A stretch of 64,000 nucleotides of DNA from Gemmatimonadaceae bacterium. GTDB taxonomy: Bacteria; Gemmatimonadota; Gemmatimonadetes; Gemmatimonadales; Gemmatimonadaceae. Position numbers and translations under genes: made by a program. This document shows, in pieces, positions 34,927-43,808 of the stretch (within the stretch, counting starts at the first letter, position 1; every line of letters begins with the position of its first letter). The notes under the pieces were generated by a model that was not told the origin of the DNA, made no database searches, and saw only the letters and a program-made list of their open reading frames with translations. The DNA lies in assembly GCA_035606695.1 (NCBI GenBank), contig DATNEW010000028.1, positions 90,854 through 154,853 on the forward strand, given 5' to 3'.

Positions 34927-36023
34927 TGCCCCGTTGCCCGACCTGCGGCACGATCTATCCCGCTGACGCGCGCTTCTGTACGCGCGACGGCACCCGCCTG
35001 CTCGCGTCGGCCACGCCGGGGGCACCGGTCGCAACGGCGACCGACACGCCCCGCTCGACGTCGGCGTTGCAGCGTGGCGAAGGTTCCGCGCCCGCGGTGA
35101 CGCACGCCAGTCTCGCGGGCAAGACGTTGCAGGGCCGGTATCTCGTCGAGCGGAAAATCGGCGAAGGCGGCATGTCGTTCGTGTATCTCGCCACCGATGT
35201 GTCGACTCGTGAGCGATACGCGATCAAGGTTCTTTCAGCCGCACTCTCGCAAGACGCGAATGCGATGGCGCGGCTTCGCCGTGAAGCGAGCCTCGGCATG
35301 CGGCTGGCGCATCCGAACGTCTGTCACATCATTCGCCTTGGCGAGACCGAGGACGGGCTCGTGTACGTCGTGATGCCGTTCGTCGATGGTGAGATCCTCG
35401 CCGATCGCACGAATCGCCTGGGGCAGATCTCACTGGCCGACGCAGTGCCGCTCGTGCGCGACATGGCGATCGGGCTGAACGTGGCGCACGAGCTCAAGAT
35501 CGTGCATCGCGATCTCAAGCCCGAGAACATCATGGTCTGCCGGCGCGAGGGCCGCGACATCGCGGTCGTCATGGATTTTGGTCTCGCGAAGGAGCGCAAG
35601 GCGGGCGCGGAGCTGCAGAAGCTGACGGCGACGGGAATCATCCTGGGGACGCCGGAGTTCATGTCCCCTGAACAGTTGAGGGGAAAGCCACTCGATGCGC
35701 GCACGGACATCTACTCGCTCGCGCTCATGACGTACGAGATGCTAACGAGCAAGCTGCCGTTCCAGGGGCGGACGCAGCAGGAGTTGATGATCGCGCGCCT
35801 GCGCAGCGATCCGACGCCGCTCCGAAAAATGCGCCCCGATCTCGACTTTCCCGAGTCGGTGGAGCGCGTGCTGCTCAAGGCGATGGCGCGCAATCCCGAC
35901 GAACGCTTTCAGAGCACCATCGAGTTCTCCGATGCGTTCGCGGCGGCGGCGAGCGAAGGGAAGGGCGGCTCCGGTGAATCGAACGGCGGCGACGGGCTGC
36001 TCGGGAAACTCTTCGGCCGGTGA
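34926..36023 (+). CDS. Serine/threonine protein kinase with N-terminal zinc ribbon
   Basis: 365 residues. A zinc ribbon CPTCGTIYPADARFC at the N-terminus, a disordered linker to ~65, then a Hanks-type kinase: glycine loop IGEGGMSFVYLA, Lys in YAIKVL, catalytic loop IVHRDLKPENIM, DFGLAKE and GTPEFMSPEQLRG. No transmembrane segment, so cytosolic. Its Gly/Ser tail may be flexible. Start and stop codons overlap both neighbours, so it is part of the same operon as the GGDEF genes. Confidence 0.93.
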   Translation: MPRCPTCGTIYPADARFCTRDGTRLLASATPGAPVATATDTPRSTSALQRGEGSAPAVTHASLAGKTLQGRYLVERKIGEGGMSFVYLATDVSTRERYAIKVLSAALSQDANAMARLRREASLGMRLAHPNVCHIIRLGETEDGLVYVVMPFVDGEILADRTNRLGQISLADAVPLVRDMAIGLNVAHELKIVHRDLKPENIMVCRREGRDIAVVMDFGLAKERKAGAELQKLTATGIILGTPEFMSPEQLRGKPLDARTDIYSLALMTYEMLTSKLPFQGRTQQELMIARLRSDPTPLRKMRPDLDFPESVERVLLKAMARNPDERFQSTIEFSDAFAAAASEGKGGSGESNGGDGLLGKLFGR

Positions 36024-37648
36024 TCGCCGTCAGACATCTCGTCACCGCGGCGCTGTGTGCCGGCATCGCGGCGACCTCCGCGCTCCAGGCCCAGTCGCCG
36101 CGCCCCTATCGCCCCGACTTTGACGTCGCCGATTACGCGCTGACGCTCGATCTGCCGGATTCCGGCGCGACCATACACGGCAACGCGACGCTCACCGTCT
36201 CGCGCGCGGGCAAGGCCGACACGCTCGTTCTCGATCTGCTCGACCTCGGCGTGAACGCGGTGACGGTGGACGGTCACGCGGTGAAGTTCAATCGCACCGC
36301 TGAGACGATTCGCATTTCGGTGCCGAGCCGCCCGAAGACGATGCTCGTGTCGGTCGACTATTCGGGCGCCGTGAAGGACGGCTTGATCGTTCGGCGCGAC
36401 TCGGCCGGGCGATGGACGTACTTCGGCGACAACTGGCCGAATCGTGCGCGGCACTGGATTCCGAGCATCGATCATCCGAGCGACAAGGCGACGGTGACGT
36501 GGCGCGTGCGCGCGCCTTCATCACGCACCGTCGTTGCCAACGGTCGCTTGATTTCCAGCAAGCCGCTCGGCGGCGATCGCACGGAAACGGTGTGGCGCGA
36601 GGCGAGGCCGATTCCGGTGTATCTCATGGTGATCGCCGCCGCGCCGCTCGTGATGTACGATCTCGGCGAGACGGCGTGTGGACTCGCCGAACGGCAGCGG
36701 TGCGTGCCGCAGATGGTGTACGTCGCGCCGGAGCAGCGCTCGTTTCTGCCAGGGCCGTTCGCGCGCGCCGGTGAGATCGTTGGTTTCTTCGCGTCGCTCG
36801 TCGGGCCGTTTCCGTACGAGAAGCTCGCGCACCTGCAATCGGCGACGCGCTTTGGCGGTATGGAGAACGCGAGCGAGATCTTCTACGCCGACGCCGGCTT
36901 TCGCCGCGGAACGATGACCGACGCGTTGATCGCGCACGAGACGGCGCATCAATGGTTTGGCGACGCGGTCACCGAGCGTGATTGGTCGCATCTGTGGCTG
37001 TCGGAAGGTTTCGCCACCTACTTCGCGGCGTTGTGGCGGCGCGCCGCATCAGGCGACAGCGCATTTCGCGCGAACATGGCGGCGATTCGCGCCACCGTGC
37101 TCGCCGACAGCACCGCGGTCACGCACCGTCCGGTGATCGACAGCACCGAGACGAACTATCTCGCGCTACTCAATCGCAACAGCTACGAAAAGGGCGGCTT
37201 CGTGCTGCACATGCTGCGCAAGCAAGTCGGCGAGCGGGCGTTTTACGAAGCCTTGCGCGGATACTATGTGCGTCACAAGGGCGCGACCGCGGTCACCGAT
37301 GATCTGCAAGCCGAGATGGAGCGCGCGTCGAAGCAGCGGCTGCAATGGTTCTTCGATCAGTGGCTCCGGCGGCCGGGATATCCGACCGTCACCGCGACGT
37401 GGGCGTACGACGCTGCAACGCACGAAACCTCGATCACCGTGCGGCAGGACAGCCGGTTCGGCGCGTATCAGTTTCCTCTCACCATCGCGGTCGTCGATTC
37501 AACGGGAGCGTCGCACCGCGCGGTCGCGCAGCTGTCGGCTACGGCGGGCGCCGTGCAGGTCCGCGTTCCCCTTTCCACGGCGCCGTCGGCCGTGGTGCTC
37601 GATCCGGACGTCGAGCTGCTCGCCGCGCTGCACGTGAGTCCCCGATGA
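36020..37648 (+). CDS. Exported M1-family zinc aminopeptidase
   Basis: 542 residues from GTG 36020, with signal peptide (VTAALCAGIAATSALQAQS). Substrate-anchor block GGMENAS stands for the usual GAMEN; zinc site HETAHQWFGDAVTERDWSHL then WLSEGFATYF matches HExxH-18-E. N-terminal beta domain 30-200. Cleaves N-terminal residues from peptides in the envelope. Coupled by overlap to the kinase upstream and the retropepsin-like gene downstream. Confidence 0.93.
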   Translation: MIAVRHLVTAALCAGIAATSALQAQSPRPYRPDFDVADYALTLDLPDSGATIHGNATLTVSRAGKADTLVLDLLDLGVNAVTVDGHAVKFNRTAETIRISVPSRPKTMLVSVDYSGAVKDGLIVRRDSAGRWTYFGDNWPNRARHWIPSIDHPSDKATVTWRVRAPSSRTVVANGRLISSKPLGGDRTETVWREARPIPVYLMVIAAAPLVMYDLGETACGLAERQRCVPQMVYVAPEQRSFLPGPFARAGEIVGFFASLVGPFPYEKLAHLQSATRFGGMENASEIFYADAGFRRGTMTDALIAHETAHQWFGDAVTERDWSHLWLSEGFATYFAALWRRAASGDSAFRANMAAIRATVLADSTAVTHRPVIDSTETNYLALLNRNSYEKGGFVLHMLRKQVGERAFYEALRGYYVRHKGATAVTDDLQAEMERASKQRLQWFFDQWLRRPGYPTVTATWAYDAATHETSITVRQDSRFGAYQFPLTIAVVDSTGASHRAVAQLSATAGAVQVRVPLSTAPSAVVLDPDVELLAALHVSPR

Positions 37649-38601
37649 GTCGTTGGCTTCGTACAATCGTTGTGTCGTGCATCTCGAGTGCAGCGACCGC
37701 AGCGAGCGCGGCGGTCGCAGGCGCTCAGTCGCTGCGCCTCGCTGACTCGCTGATCCAGCGCGGCGCGATTCAGCAAGCCGAGTCGCTGTACTATGCCGCG
37801 GCGCGCGCACATCCGCATGACCCGCAGGCGCGACTCGCACTGGGCCGCTATCTCGAGTCGCGCGGCGCGACGCGCATTGCCGTGACGCTCGTCGAGGAAG
37901 CGGTTCAGTTTGGCTTGGCACCGTCGGCCGCGGGGCCGATCCTCGCACCGATGTATGACGAGCTCGAGCAGTATCCACAGTTGCTGTCGTTGCCCGCGGG
38001 GACCTTGTCGCCGGCCGAGCGTGATCGTGCGCGGTGGCTCGCCGCGCATCCGTCACGAACGCTCGCGAGCGATTCGAGTGTGCTCATGTCCTACGCACCG
38101 CGATCGTCGTCGCCGCTCGGCAGCGTCACGCTTCGTGTGAACGGCCGGCCGGTTGTGCTGGCGATTCGTTCGAGTGGAAATGGAATCAGTGTATCGGAGG
38201 CTGTCTCGACGTCGGTGAAGCTGCGACGGTTTCCTGCGAGCGCCGCGCGGTCGGCGGTTGCGGCCGCAGATTCCATCGGCCTGAGCCGTGTCACCCTGAC
38301 GAACTTTCCGGTGACGGTCGAGTCGCCACCCGCGGGCGTCGACGGAAGCGTGAGTCTCGAGTTTCTCGCGCGATTCACGCCGACGTTCGATCCGGCGGCG
38401 GATCGCATGTTGCTGCGCATCGGCGCGACGTCGCTTCGCTCGACGAATGGGACGCGGCTCGCCATCATGAAATCCGCCGGCGAGCTCGAGATGGCGCGAG
38501 CTGGCGGCTGGGTGCCGCTGCGGCTGCCGCAGGTGTCATCCATGCTGAAAGAGCGTCGGTGGACGCTCGATCTGCGGCACGGACAGATCGTCGTCGAGTA
38601 G
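37645..38601 (+). CDS. Exported TPR-like protein with degenerate retropepsin-type domain
   Basis: 318 residues from ATG 37645 (ATGA overlap with the M1 gene). Signal peptide ends near AGAQS. Residues ~30-95 look like helical repeats (LIQRGAIQQAESLYYAA, DPQARLALGRYLESRG). From ~165 the pattern follows bacterial retropepsin-like proteases: VTLRVNGRPVVLAIRSSGNG aligns to the usual ...FLLDTGASG, and VDGSVSLEFLARFTPTFDP to the DGLLGxDFLxRF block. The catalytic Asp-Thr-Gly is replaced by Arg-Ser-Ser-Gly, so peptidase activity is not expected. Likely a binding role. Confidence 0.75.
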   Translation: MSRWLRTIVVSCISSAATAASAAVAGAQSLRLADSLIQRGAIQQAESLYYAAARAHPHDPQARLALGRYLESRGATRIAVTLVEEAVQFGLAPSAAGPILAPMYDELEQYPQLLSLPAGTLSPAERDRARWLAAHPSRTLASDSSVLMSYAPRSSSPLGSVTLRVNGRPVVLAIRSSGNGISVSEAVSTSVKLRRFPASAARSAVAAADSIGLSRVTLTNFPVTVESPPAGVDGSVSLEFLARFTPTFDPAADRMLLRIGATSLRSTNGTRLAIMKSAGELEMARAGGWVPLRLPQVSSMLKERRWTLDLRHGQIVVE

Positions 38602-38606
38602 CGGGG

Positions 38607-39062
38607 CTATTTTCCGCGCCGTCTCATCTCGACCATGAGACACCTGTCCTGCACGACGTCGATTCCGGCGCGCGCGAGCCGCTCGGCCGCCTCATCGTTG
38701 CGAATGCCGAGCTGGAGCCAGACCGACTTGGGATGCTTGGCGATGATGTCGTCGACGTGCGGAGGCACGTCGCGCGAGCGGCGGAACACGTTCACCATGT
38801 CGACGTCGCCGGGAACGTCGGCGACTTTGCGATAGACCTTCTCGCCGAGAATCTCGGTGACGTCGGGGAAATACACGGGAACGGGCACGATCTCGTGTCC
38901 CGTTTGTTGCGCGTATTCCGGGACGTAGTGCGCGGGCTGATCGGGATCGACCTTGATGCCCAGCACCGCGATGCGCTTGGTGCCGCCGAGCACGCGGGCG
39001 ATTCCCTCATTGTCGTCGATCAGGTGGCGCCGCCAATCGGAGTCGTGGTCGTTCGTCGTCAT
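38607..39062 (-). CDS. CoA-binding-domain protein (YccU-like)
   Basis: 151 residues. The CoA_binding Rossmann pattern is seen in RIAVLGIKVDPDQPAHYVPEY, PVYFPDVTEILGEKVYRKV, DMVNVFRRSRDVPPHVDDII and VWLQLGIRNDEAAERLARAG, followed by VVQDRCLMVEMRR. Small single-domain relatives of succinyl-CoA synthetase alpha; function not firmly known. Cytosolic. Convergent with the operon to its left. Confidence 0.9.
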   Translation of the reverse strand: MTTNDHDSDWRRHLIDDNEGIARVLGGTKRIAVLGIKVDPDQPAHYVPEYAQQTGHEIVPVPVYFPDVTEILGEKVYRKVADVPGDVDMVNVFRRSRDVPPHVDDIIAKHPKSVWLQLGIRNDEAAERLARAGIDVVQDRCLMVEMRRRGK

Positions 39063-39175
39063 GGAGTCGAGGCAGTGCGAGGATCGTGCACGGGCGGCAG
39101 GTGACGGGTCGGATGGGTACCTGATAGCTTTTTGTTCAACCCACTCACCACTCGCTGTTCTGGAGAAGCGCGTTC

Positions 39176-40312
39176 ATGCGGATGCTCGTTCTTGGCGCGG
39201 GATTGCAGGGTTCGGCGTGCGCGTACGACCTGCTGCAAGATAAAGAAGTGACGGAAGTACGATTGGCCGACGTGCACATTGGCCAGCTGCCGGAGTTTCT
39301 CGCGCCGTACTCGGGACCGCGGCTGCTGCCCACCACGCTCGACGTGCGCGACGAGAGTGCCGTGCTTGGTGCCATGCGCCAGTGCGACGCGGTGATGAGC
39401 GCCATTCCGTACTACTTCAATTACGACCTGGCCCGTCTCGCGGTGCAGGCCGGCGTCCACTTCTGCGATCTTGGCGGCAACACCGAGATCGTGTTCAAGC
39501 AGAAGGAGCTCGACGCCGAGGCAAAGCGAAAGAACATCACGGTGGTGCCGGACTGCGGGCTGGCGCCAGGCATGGTGAACATTCTCTCGGAGTACGGCAT
39601 TCGGCAGCTCGACTCCGTGGAGTCGGTGAAGATCTTCGTTGGTGGGTTGCCGCAGCATCCGGAGCCGCCGCTCAACTACATGCTCGTCTATTCGCTCGAG
39701 GGCGCGCTCGACTACTACACGACGCTGTCGTGGGTATTACGGAACTCGAAACGCACGCAGGTGAAGGCGCTCTCCGAGATCGAGCCGGTGACGTTCGATT
39801 TCGCCGAGCTCGAGGCGTTCCATACGGCGGGCGGCCTGTCGACGATGGCGTTTCGGTACGAGGGCAAGATTCCGACGATGGAGTACAAGACGCTGCGCTA
39901 TCCGGGGCACGCGTACTTGATGGCCGCGGTGCGCGAGATGGGCTTGCTCGACAATAGTCCGATCGACGTGAAAGGCACGAAGGTCGTGCCCCGCGACTTG
40001 TTCATCGCCTCGGTGCAGCCGAAGCTGCGGAAGCCGAAGGGCCACGATCTCGTGGCGCTGCGCGTCATCGTGCGCGGGACGAAGGATGGCAAGCCCGCGA
40101 CGAAGGAGTTCGATCTCGTCGACCGCTACGACGAGAAGCGCGAGATCAGCGCCATGATGCGCACGACCGGCTACTCGCTGTCGATCACGGGCTTGATGCA
40201 GGTGCGCCGCCAGATTCAGCCGCCCGGGGTCCATACGCCGGACGAGTGCGTGCCGCCGGAGCTCTACGTCGCCGAGCTGCGGAAGCGCGGCATCGACATT
40301 AAAGAATCGTAA
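39176..40312 (+). CDS. Saccharopine dehydrogenase-family protein
   Basis: 378 residues, ATG preceded by GGAG. N-terminal Rossmann MLVLGAGLQGSACAYDL, then MSAIPYYFNYDLARLAVQAG, HFCDLGGNTEIV and VPDCGLAPGMVNILSEYG, the usual family blocks. Such enzymes include lysine 6-dehydrogenase and saccharopine reductase; the length and the GLAPGM motif favour a lysine-6-dehydrogenase-like enzyme. Stop directly abuts the convergent stop of dacB. Confidence 0.88.
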   Translation: MRMLVLGAGLQGSACAYDLLQDKEVTEVRLADVHIGQLPEFLAPYSGPRLLPTTLDVRDESAVLGAMRQCDAVMSAIPYYFNYDLARLAVQAGVHFCDLGGNTEIVFKQKELDAEAKRKNITVVPDCGLAPGMVNILSEYGIRQLDSVESVKIFVGGLPQHPEPPLNYMLVYSLEGALDYYTTLSWVLRNSKRTQVKALSEIEPVTFDFAELEAFHTAGGLSTMAFRYEGKIPTMEYKTLRYPGHAYLMAAVREMGLLDNSPIDVKGTKVVPRDLFIASVQPKLRKPKGHDLVALRVIVRGTKDGKPATKEFDLVDRYDEKREISAMMRTTGYSLSITGLMQVRRQIQPPGVHTPDECVPPELYVAELRKRGIDIKES

Positions 40313-41836
40313 TTAGTCTCTTACAAACTCCGCCATGGTCGCGCCGATCTGATCCATCGCGGCCTTGGCGTTCCAGCGGTCCGCGCCGTTGTAGATCAGC
40401 GAGAACGCGAGCACTTCGCCGTTCTTCGCCGTGACGTACCCGCCGAGCGCCGCGACTGTATTCGTCGTACCAGTCTTGGCATGCAGGTTTCCACGCGACG
40501 GCGCGCCCTTGCCGTGCCGCTTGAGCGTGCCGGACTCGCCTTCCACCGGCAGCGCCGCATGGAACACCGGTCCCCACGGCGCATTGTGCACGTATCCGAG
40601 CAGGCGGACCATCGAGCGCGCGGTGACCGAATCGTTGAGCGAAAGGCCGCTGCCGTCGGACACGTCCACGACACTTCCCGGCATGCCGACTTTCTTGGAG
40701 AGAAACTCGCGCAGGTTGGCGAGACCGGTCTCCGCCGAGCCTTGCTGCCTGAGCGCATCGTGCGCCGTGGCGCGGAACAACAACTCGGCGACGATGTTGA
40801 TGCTCTCGCGATCCATCTCGCCGATGATCTGCGCGAGCGGCGGCGACGAGATCGCCGCGACCTGGGTCGCGTTCGCGGGCGTGGCGGCAAGGCGCGTCTG
40901 GCCGTCGATCGTCACGCCGGCCTTCTGCAACGCGGCGCGCAGCGCGCCGGTGGTGAACAGCGCCGGATTGTCGACGACGAGCGAATACTTGAGCGGGCCC
41001 GAGCTCGCTCCGATCGATCCACGAACTTTGATGGAACCGTCGGGTTGGCGCGCCGCGCTGATGCGGCCGCCAGAGCCGCCGCCGGTGGTCACCGAGCTTT
41101 CGAGCGGAATGGTCGTCGACGCCGGATCGAGCGTCACCGACGCTTTGCGCCCGTCCGGCTGTACCACCACCCACACGAGATTCTCATTGAGCGAGAGGGC
41201 CGACACGCGCGCCGCGTACGCGGCGCCGAGGTAGCTGGTCTTCCAACCGTCGGGAATGAGCTTGTCGTCGAATGCCGTCGCGTCGCCGACCAGATCGCCC
41301 GTGACGTGCTTGATGCCCGCCGCCACGACCTCCTTCGCGAGCGCGTCCATCGGCGATTCGTCGTGCCAGAACCGCGAGCTCATCGACGGATCGCCGACGC
41401 CCTTGAGATACAGATTGCCGTTGAGCGTGCCGTCCGCGCTCACGGCGCCATCGCGTAACACCGGCGTGCGGAACGTATAGTCGGGACCGAAGTGATCGAG
41501 CGTCACGGCCGACGTGTACATCTTCATGGTCGACGCGGGTTGCATCATCGCATCGGCATTCTCGGCGAACAGCGTGTCGCCGCGCGTCAGCGACACGATG
41601 ATCGCGCCCCACTCGCCGCCGCGCGTGTGTCCGGCGAGCGCCCCGCCAACCGCGCTCGCGAGCGCCGATGCACCGCTGGGCGTCGACCACGCCGGCTGTG
41701 CGGGCCGCGTGTCTTTCGCCGCCGCTCGGCGAACCGGAGTGGACTTTTTCTTGGGGGCGCGTTGCGCGCCGGAAACCGAAGACGCAGAGGCGACCGCCAG
41801 CAGCCCCAGCGCTGCCAGCCGGGCCATGTATTTCAT
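40313..41836 (-). CDS. dacB: D-alanyl-D-alanine carboxypeptidase/endopeptidase (PBP4, S13)
   Basis: 507 residues from ATG 41836, giving a signal peptide (MARLAALGLLAVASASSVSG). Three penicillin-binding motifs: SxxK in PASTMKMYTS, SxN in GSGLSLNDSV, and KTG in HAKTGTTNTVAAL. A basic Lys/Arg/Pro linker follows the signal. Removes terminal D-Ala or cleaves crosslinks in peptidoglycan in the periplasm. An in-frame ATG 20 codons upstream would bury the signal. Confidence 0.93.
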   Translation of the reverse strand: MKYMARLAALGLLAVASASSVSGAQRAPKKKSTPVRRAAAKDTRPAQPAWSTPSGASALASAVGGALAGHTRGGEWGAIIVSLTRGDTLFAENADAMMQPASTMKMYTSAVTLDHFGPDYTFRTPVLRDGAVSADGTLNGNLYLKGVGDPSMSSRFWHDESPMDALAKEVVAAGIKHVTGDLVGDATAFDDKLIPDGWKTSYLGAAYAARVSALSLNENLVWVVVQPDGRKASVTLDPASTTIPLESSVTTGGGSGGRISAARQPDGSIKVRGSIGASSGPLKYSLVVDNPALFTTGALRAALQKAGVTIDGQTRLAATPANATQVAAISSPPLAQIIGEMDRESINIVAELLFRATAHDALRQQGSAETGLANLREFLSKKVGMPGSVVDVSDGSGLSLNDSVTARSMVRLLGYVHNAPWGPVFHAALPVEGESGTLKRHGKGAPSRGNLHAKTGTTNTVAALGGYVTAKNGEVLAFSLIYNGADRWNAKAAMDQIGATMAEFVRD

Positions 41837-41924
41837 ATTTCGCACGTTACGCTCGTTCCACACGTTATCGCAGGGTTTACACGGTACAGCCTGCACAGGT
41901 GCAAGAAGCGGGCGGGAACCCAGC

Positions 41925-42746
41925 CTACCGCGCCGCCCAGCCTACCTGTGCCGCCTCGCGGGAATCTTCCGCGCCGGCCATCTGCCACCGGTAGAAGACG
42001 ATCGAGATGATCGTGTAGAAATACAGCCCGCCGGGAATCCACATGAGCAGGCCGCCATACAGCTGATCGTTCATCGGCGTGATGCCCCACACCCGCGGGG
42101 CACTGGCGTACATCGGATACAGCACGGTGTCCGCGTAGGTGATGTATACCGCGACGATCGCCATGGGGATGGTCAACAGGAACAGATAGAGCATCTGCCC
42201 CGGATAACTCAGGCGCGGCAGCTCGGGCAGGGGACTCAGCACGGGCCACCACATGATCACCGACGCGGCCAGAAACATCAGGTGCTGCACGATGTGAATA
42301 TCGTGATGCGCCAGCGCGTAGTTGTACATCGGGGGCAGGTGCCACGCCGAGACGACGACGGTGAAGATCGCGAACGCATGTGTGGGGCGAGTCAGCCACT
42401 CCGCCGCGATGCGCACCGCGCGCACACGCAGCGTCGGACGCAGCATGTCGCCGGACACACCCATGATCATCAGCGGCGCGATCGCGAACGCCAGCAGGAG
42501 GTGCTGCAGCATGTGCGCGCTGAAGAGATACGAATCGCTCAGGTCGTGCAGCGGGCCGTTGAGCGAGAAGAACATCAGCGCCAGCGACAAATAGAACGGG
42601 AAACGGGAACCGGTTCCCGTTTCCCGTTTCGCGTATTCGTACACGCCGGCCAGTCCCGCGATTCCGACAACCGTGCTGGGATGGACCGAAAACGCCGTCC
42701 AGCCTACCTGCGCGCCCGCGTGCAGCAGCGCGAGGGACATCACCAT
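41925..42746 (-). CDS. ctaG: Cytochrome c oxidase assembly factor (CtaG, caa3 type)
   Basis: 273 residues, about seven transmembrane segments. Family features: GPLHDLSDSYLFSAHMLQHL with conserved His, VVSAWHLPPMYNYAL, HIVQHLMFLAASVIMWWPVL and an end segment FYTIISIVFYRW. It is involved in copper delivery to the oxidase. The loop after the first TM (KRETGTGSRFPF) is encoded by a 34-base perfect palindrome. Last gene in the oxidase cluster. Confidence 0.93.
   Translation of the reverse strand: MVMSLALLHAGAQVGWTAFSVHPSTVVGIAGLAGVYEYAKRETGTGSRFPFYLSLALMFFSLNGPLHDLSDSYLFSAHMLQHLLLAFAIAPLMIMGVSGDMLRPTLRVRAVRIAAEWLTRPTHAFAIFTVVVSAWHLPPMYNYALAHHDIHIVQHLMFLAASVIMWWPVLSPLPELPRLSYPGQMLYLFLLTIPMAIVAVYITYADTVLYPMYASAPRVWGITPMNDQLYGGLLMWIPGGLYFYTIISIVFYRWQMAGAEDSREAAQVGWAAR
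42595..42628. repeat. 34-bp perfect palindrome inside ctaG
   Basis: Each half is (AACGGGA) repeated followed by ACC: AACGGGAAACGGGAACC and its exact reverse complement, no spacer. It is in frame and specifies a cytoplasmic loop. Confidence 0.93.
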
Positions 42747-42759
42747 CGAAGCACCTCGC

Positions 42760-43113
42760 TCACCCGTGTCCGAACTTCGAGAAGAGGAAGAGCAGGGCGA
42801 CGAGCGTCGACATCGCGATGATCAGCGGGCCGGTGAACAGCGCCTTGAAGAGCTTGTGGTCGTACTTGAGGTGCATGTAGAACAACACGACGATCGCGAA
42901 CTTCACCGCCGACATGATGAGCAGCAGCGGCACGAAGACCGGCGAATTCTGAAGCGGCGTGTAGTAGACCCACACCTCGCCGACGGTGATGACGGTGAGG
43001 ATGAGCGCGACCCACTTGTATTCCCGCCACGTGGGGTGCTCGTGCACCTCGCCCATCGCGTGGACGTCGATGTCGGCGTTGGTGTGGGTGAACGTATCGT
43101 GATGATCTGCCAT
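42760..43113 (-). CDS. ctaF: Cytochrome c oxidase subunit IV (caa3-type)
   Basis: 117 residues from ATG 43113. Cytoplasmic N-terminus rich in His/Asp, then three hydrophobic segments (KWVALILTVITVGEVWVYY, FVPLLLIMSAVKFAIVVLF, FTGPLIIAMSTLVALLFLF). YMHLKYD between segments 2 and 3 is the family block. Auxiliary subunit of the oxidase; 5 bases after subunit III. Confidence 0.9.
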   Translation of the reverse strand: MADHHDTFTHTNADIDVHAMGEVHEHPTWREYKWVALILTVITVGEVWVYYTPLQNSPVFVPLLLIMSAVKFAIVVLFYMHLKYDHKLFKALFTGPLIIAMSTLVALLFLFSKFGHG

Positions 43114-43118
43114 TTTTT

Positions 43119-43772
43119 TTACTTGATGAGATAGACGAGCGTGAAGATCGCGATCCACACCACGTCGACGAAGTGCCAGTACAACGCCGAGATGTCGACG
43201 AGCAGCGCATCCTTGGGCTCGAGACCGCGCTTGATGTCGATCGCGAGGAGCGTCAACAGCCAGAGCACACCCGCCGTCACGTGCGCGCCGTGAAAACCGG
43301 TGAGCGTGAAGAACGACGAGCCGAAGAGGTTCGTGCGAATGGTCAGCCCTTCGTGCACGAACGACGTGAACTCGAACGCCTGAAAGCCGAGAAAGGTCGT
43401 GCCGAGCAGCGCGGTCACGGCGAGCCACAGCTTCGAGTTGCCGAGGACGCCTTCGTAGCCCGGCTTCCCGCGGTTCTCCACGGCGGCGAGCGCGAGCACC
43501 ATCGCCAACGACGACATCAGCAGCACGAACGTCGACATCGACGTGACGGGAATGTTCAGGATTGCGTTGAGGTGCGTGGCGCACACCGGCGGATCGCATG
43601 CCTCGTGGGGAAACGGTCCGACAACGCTTTTTCCCTTGTAGATCAGATACGTCGAGATGAGTGACGCGAAGAGCATGCACTCCGACCCGATGAAGGCCCA
43701 GATCGCGATCTTGCGATGATCCAGGCCCGTGCTGGTCGGGGGATGTGCGTGTGAAGCGACTGCGGTTGCCAT
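43119..43772 (-). CDS. ctaE: Cytochrome c oxidase subunit III
   Basis: 217 residues, five transmembrane segments. KIAIWAFIGSECMLFASLIS, the Glu-containing GFQAFEFTSFVHEG, and FTLTGFHGAHVTAGVLWLL are typical; the last segment ends YWHFVDVVWIAIFTLVYLI. It lacks the first two helices of the seven-helix form. Part of the heme-copper oxidase complex in the inner membrane. Confidence 0.95.
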   Translation of the reverse strand: MATAVASHAHPPTSTGLDHRKIAIWAFIGSECMLFASLISTYLIYKGKSVVGPFPHEACDPPVCATHLNAILNIPVTSMSTFVLLMSSLAMVLALAAVENRGKPGYEGVLGNSKLWLAVTALLGTTFLGFQAFEFTSFVHEGLTIRTNLFGSSFFTLTGFHGAHVTAGVLWLLTLLAIDIKRGLEPKDALLVDISALYWHFVDVVWIAIFTLVYLIK

Positions 43773-43808
43773 ATCGATGAGAAGAGAAGTGTGTTGGTCG
43801 CGTATGGA

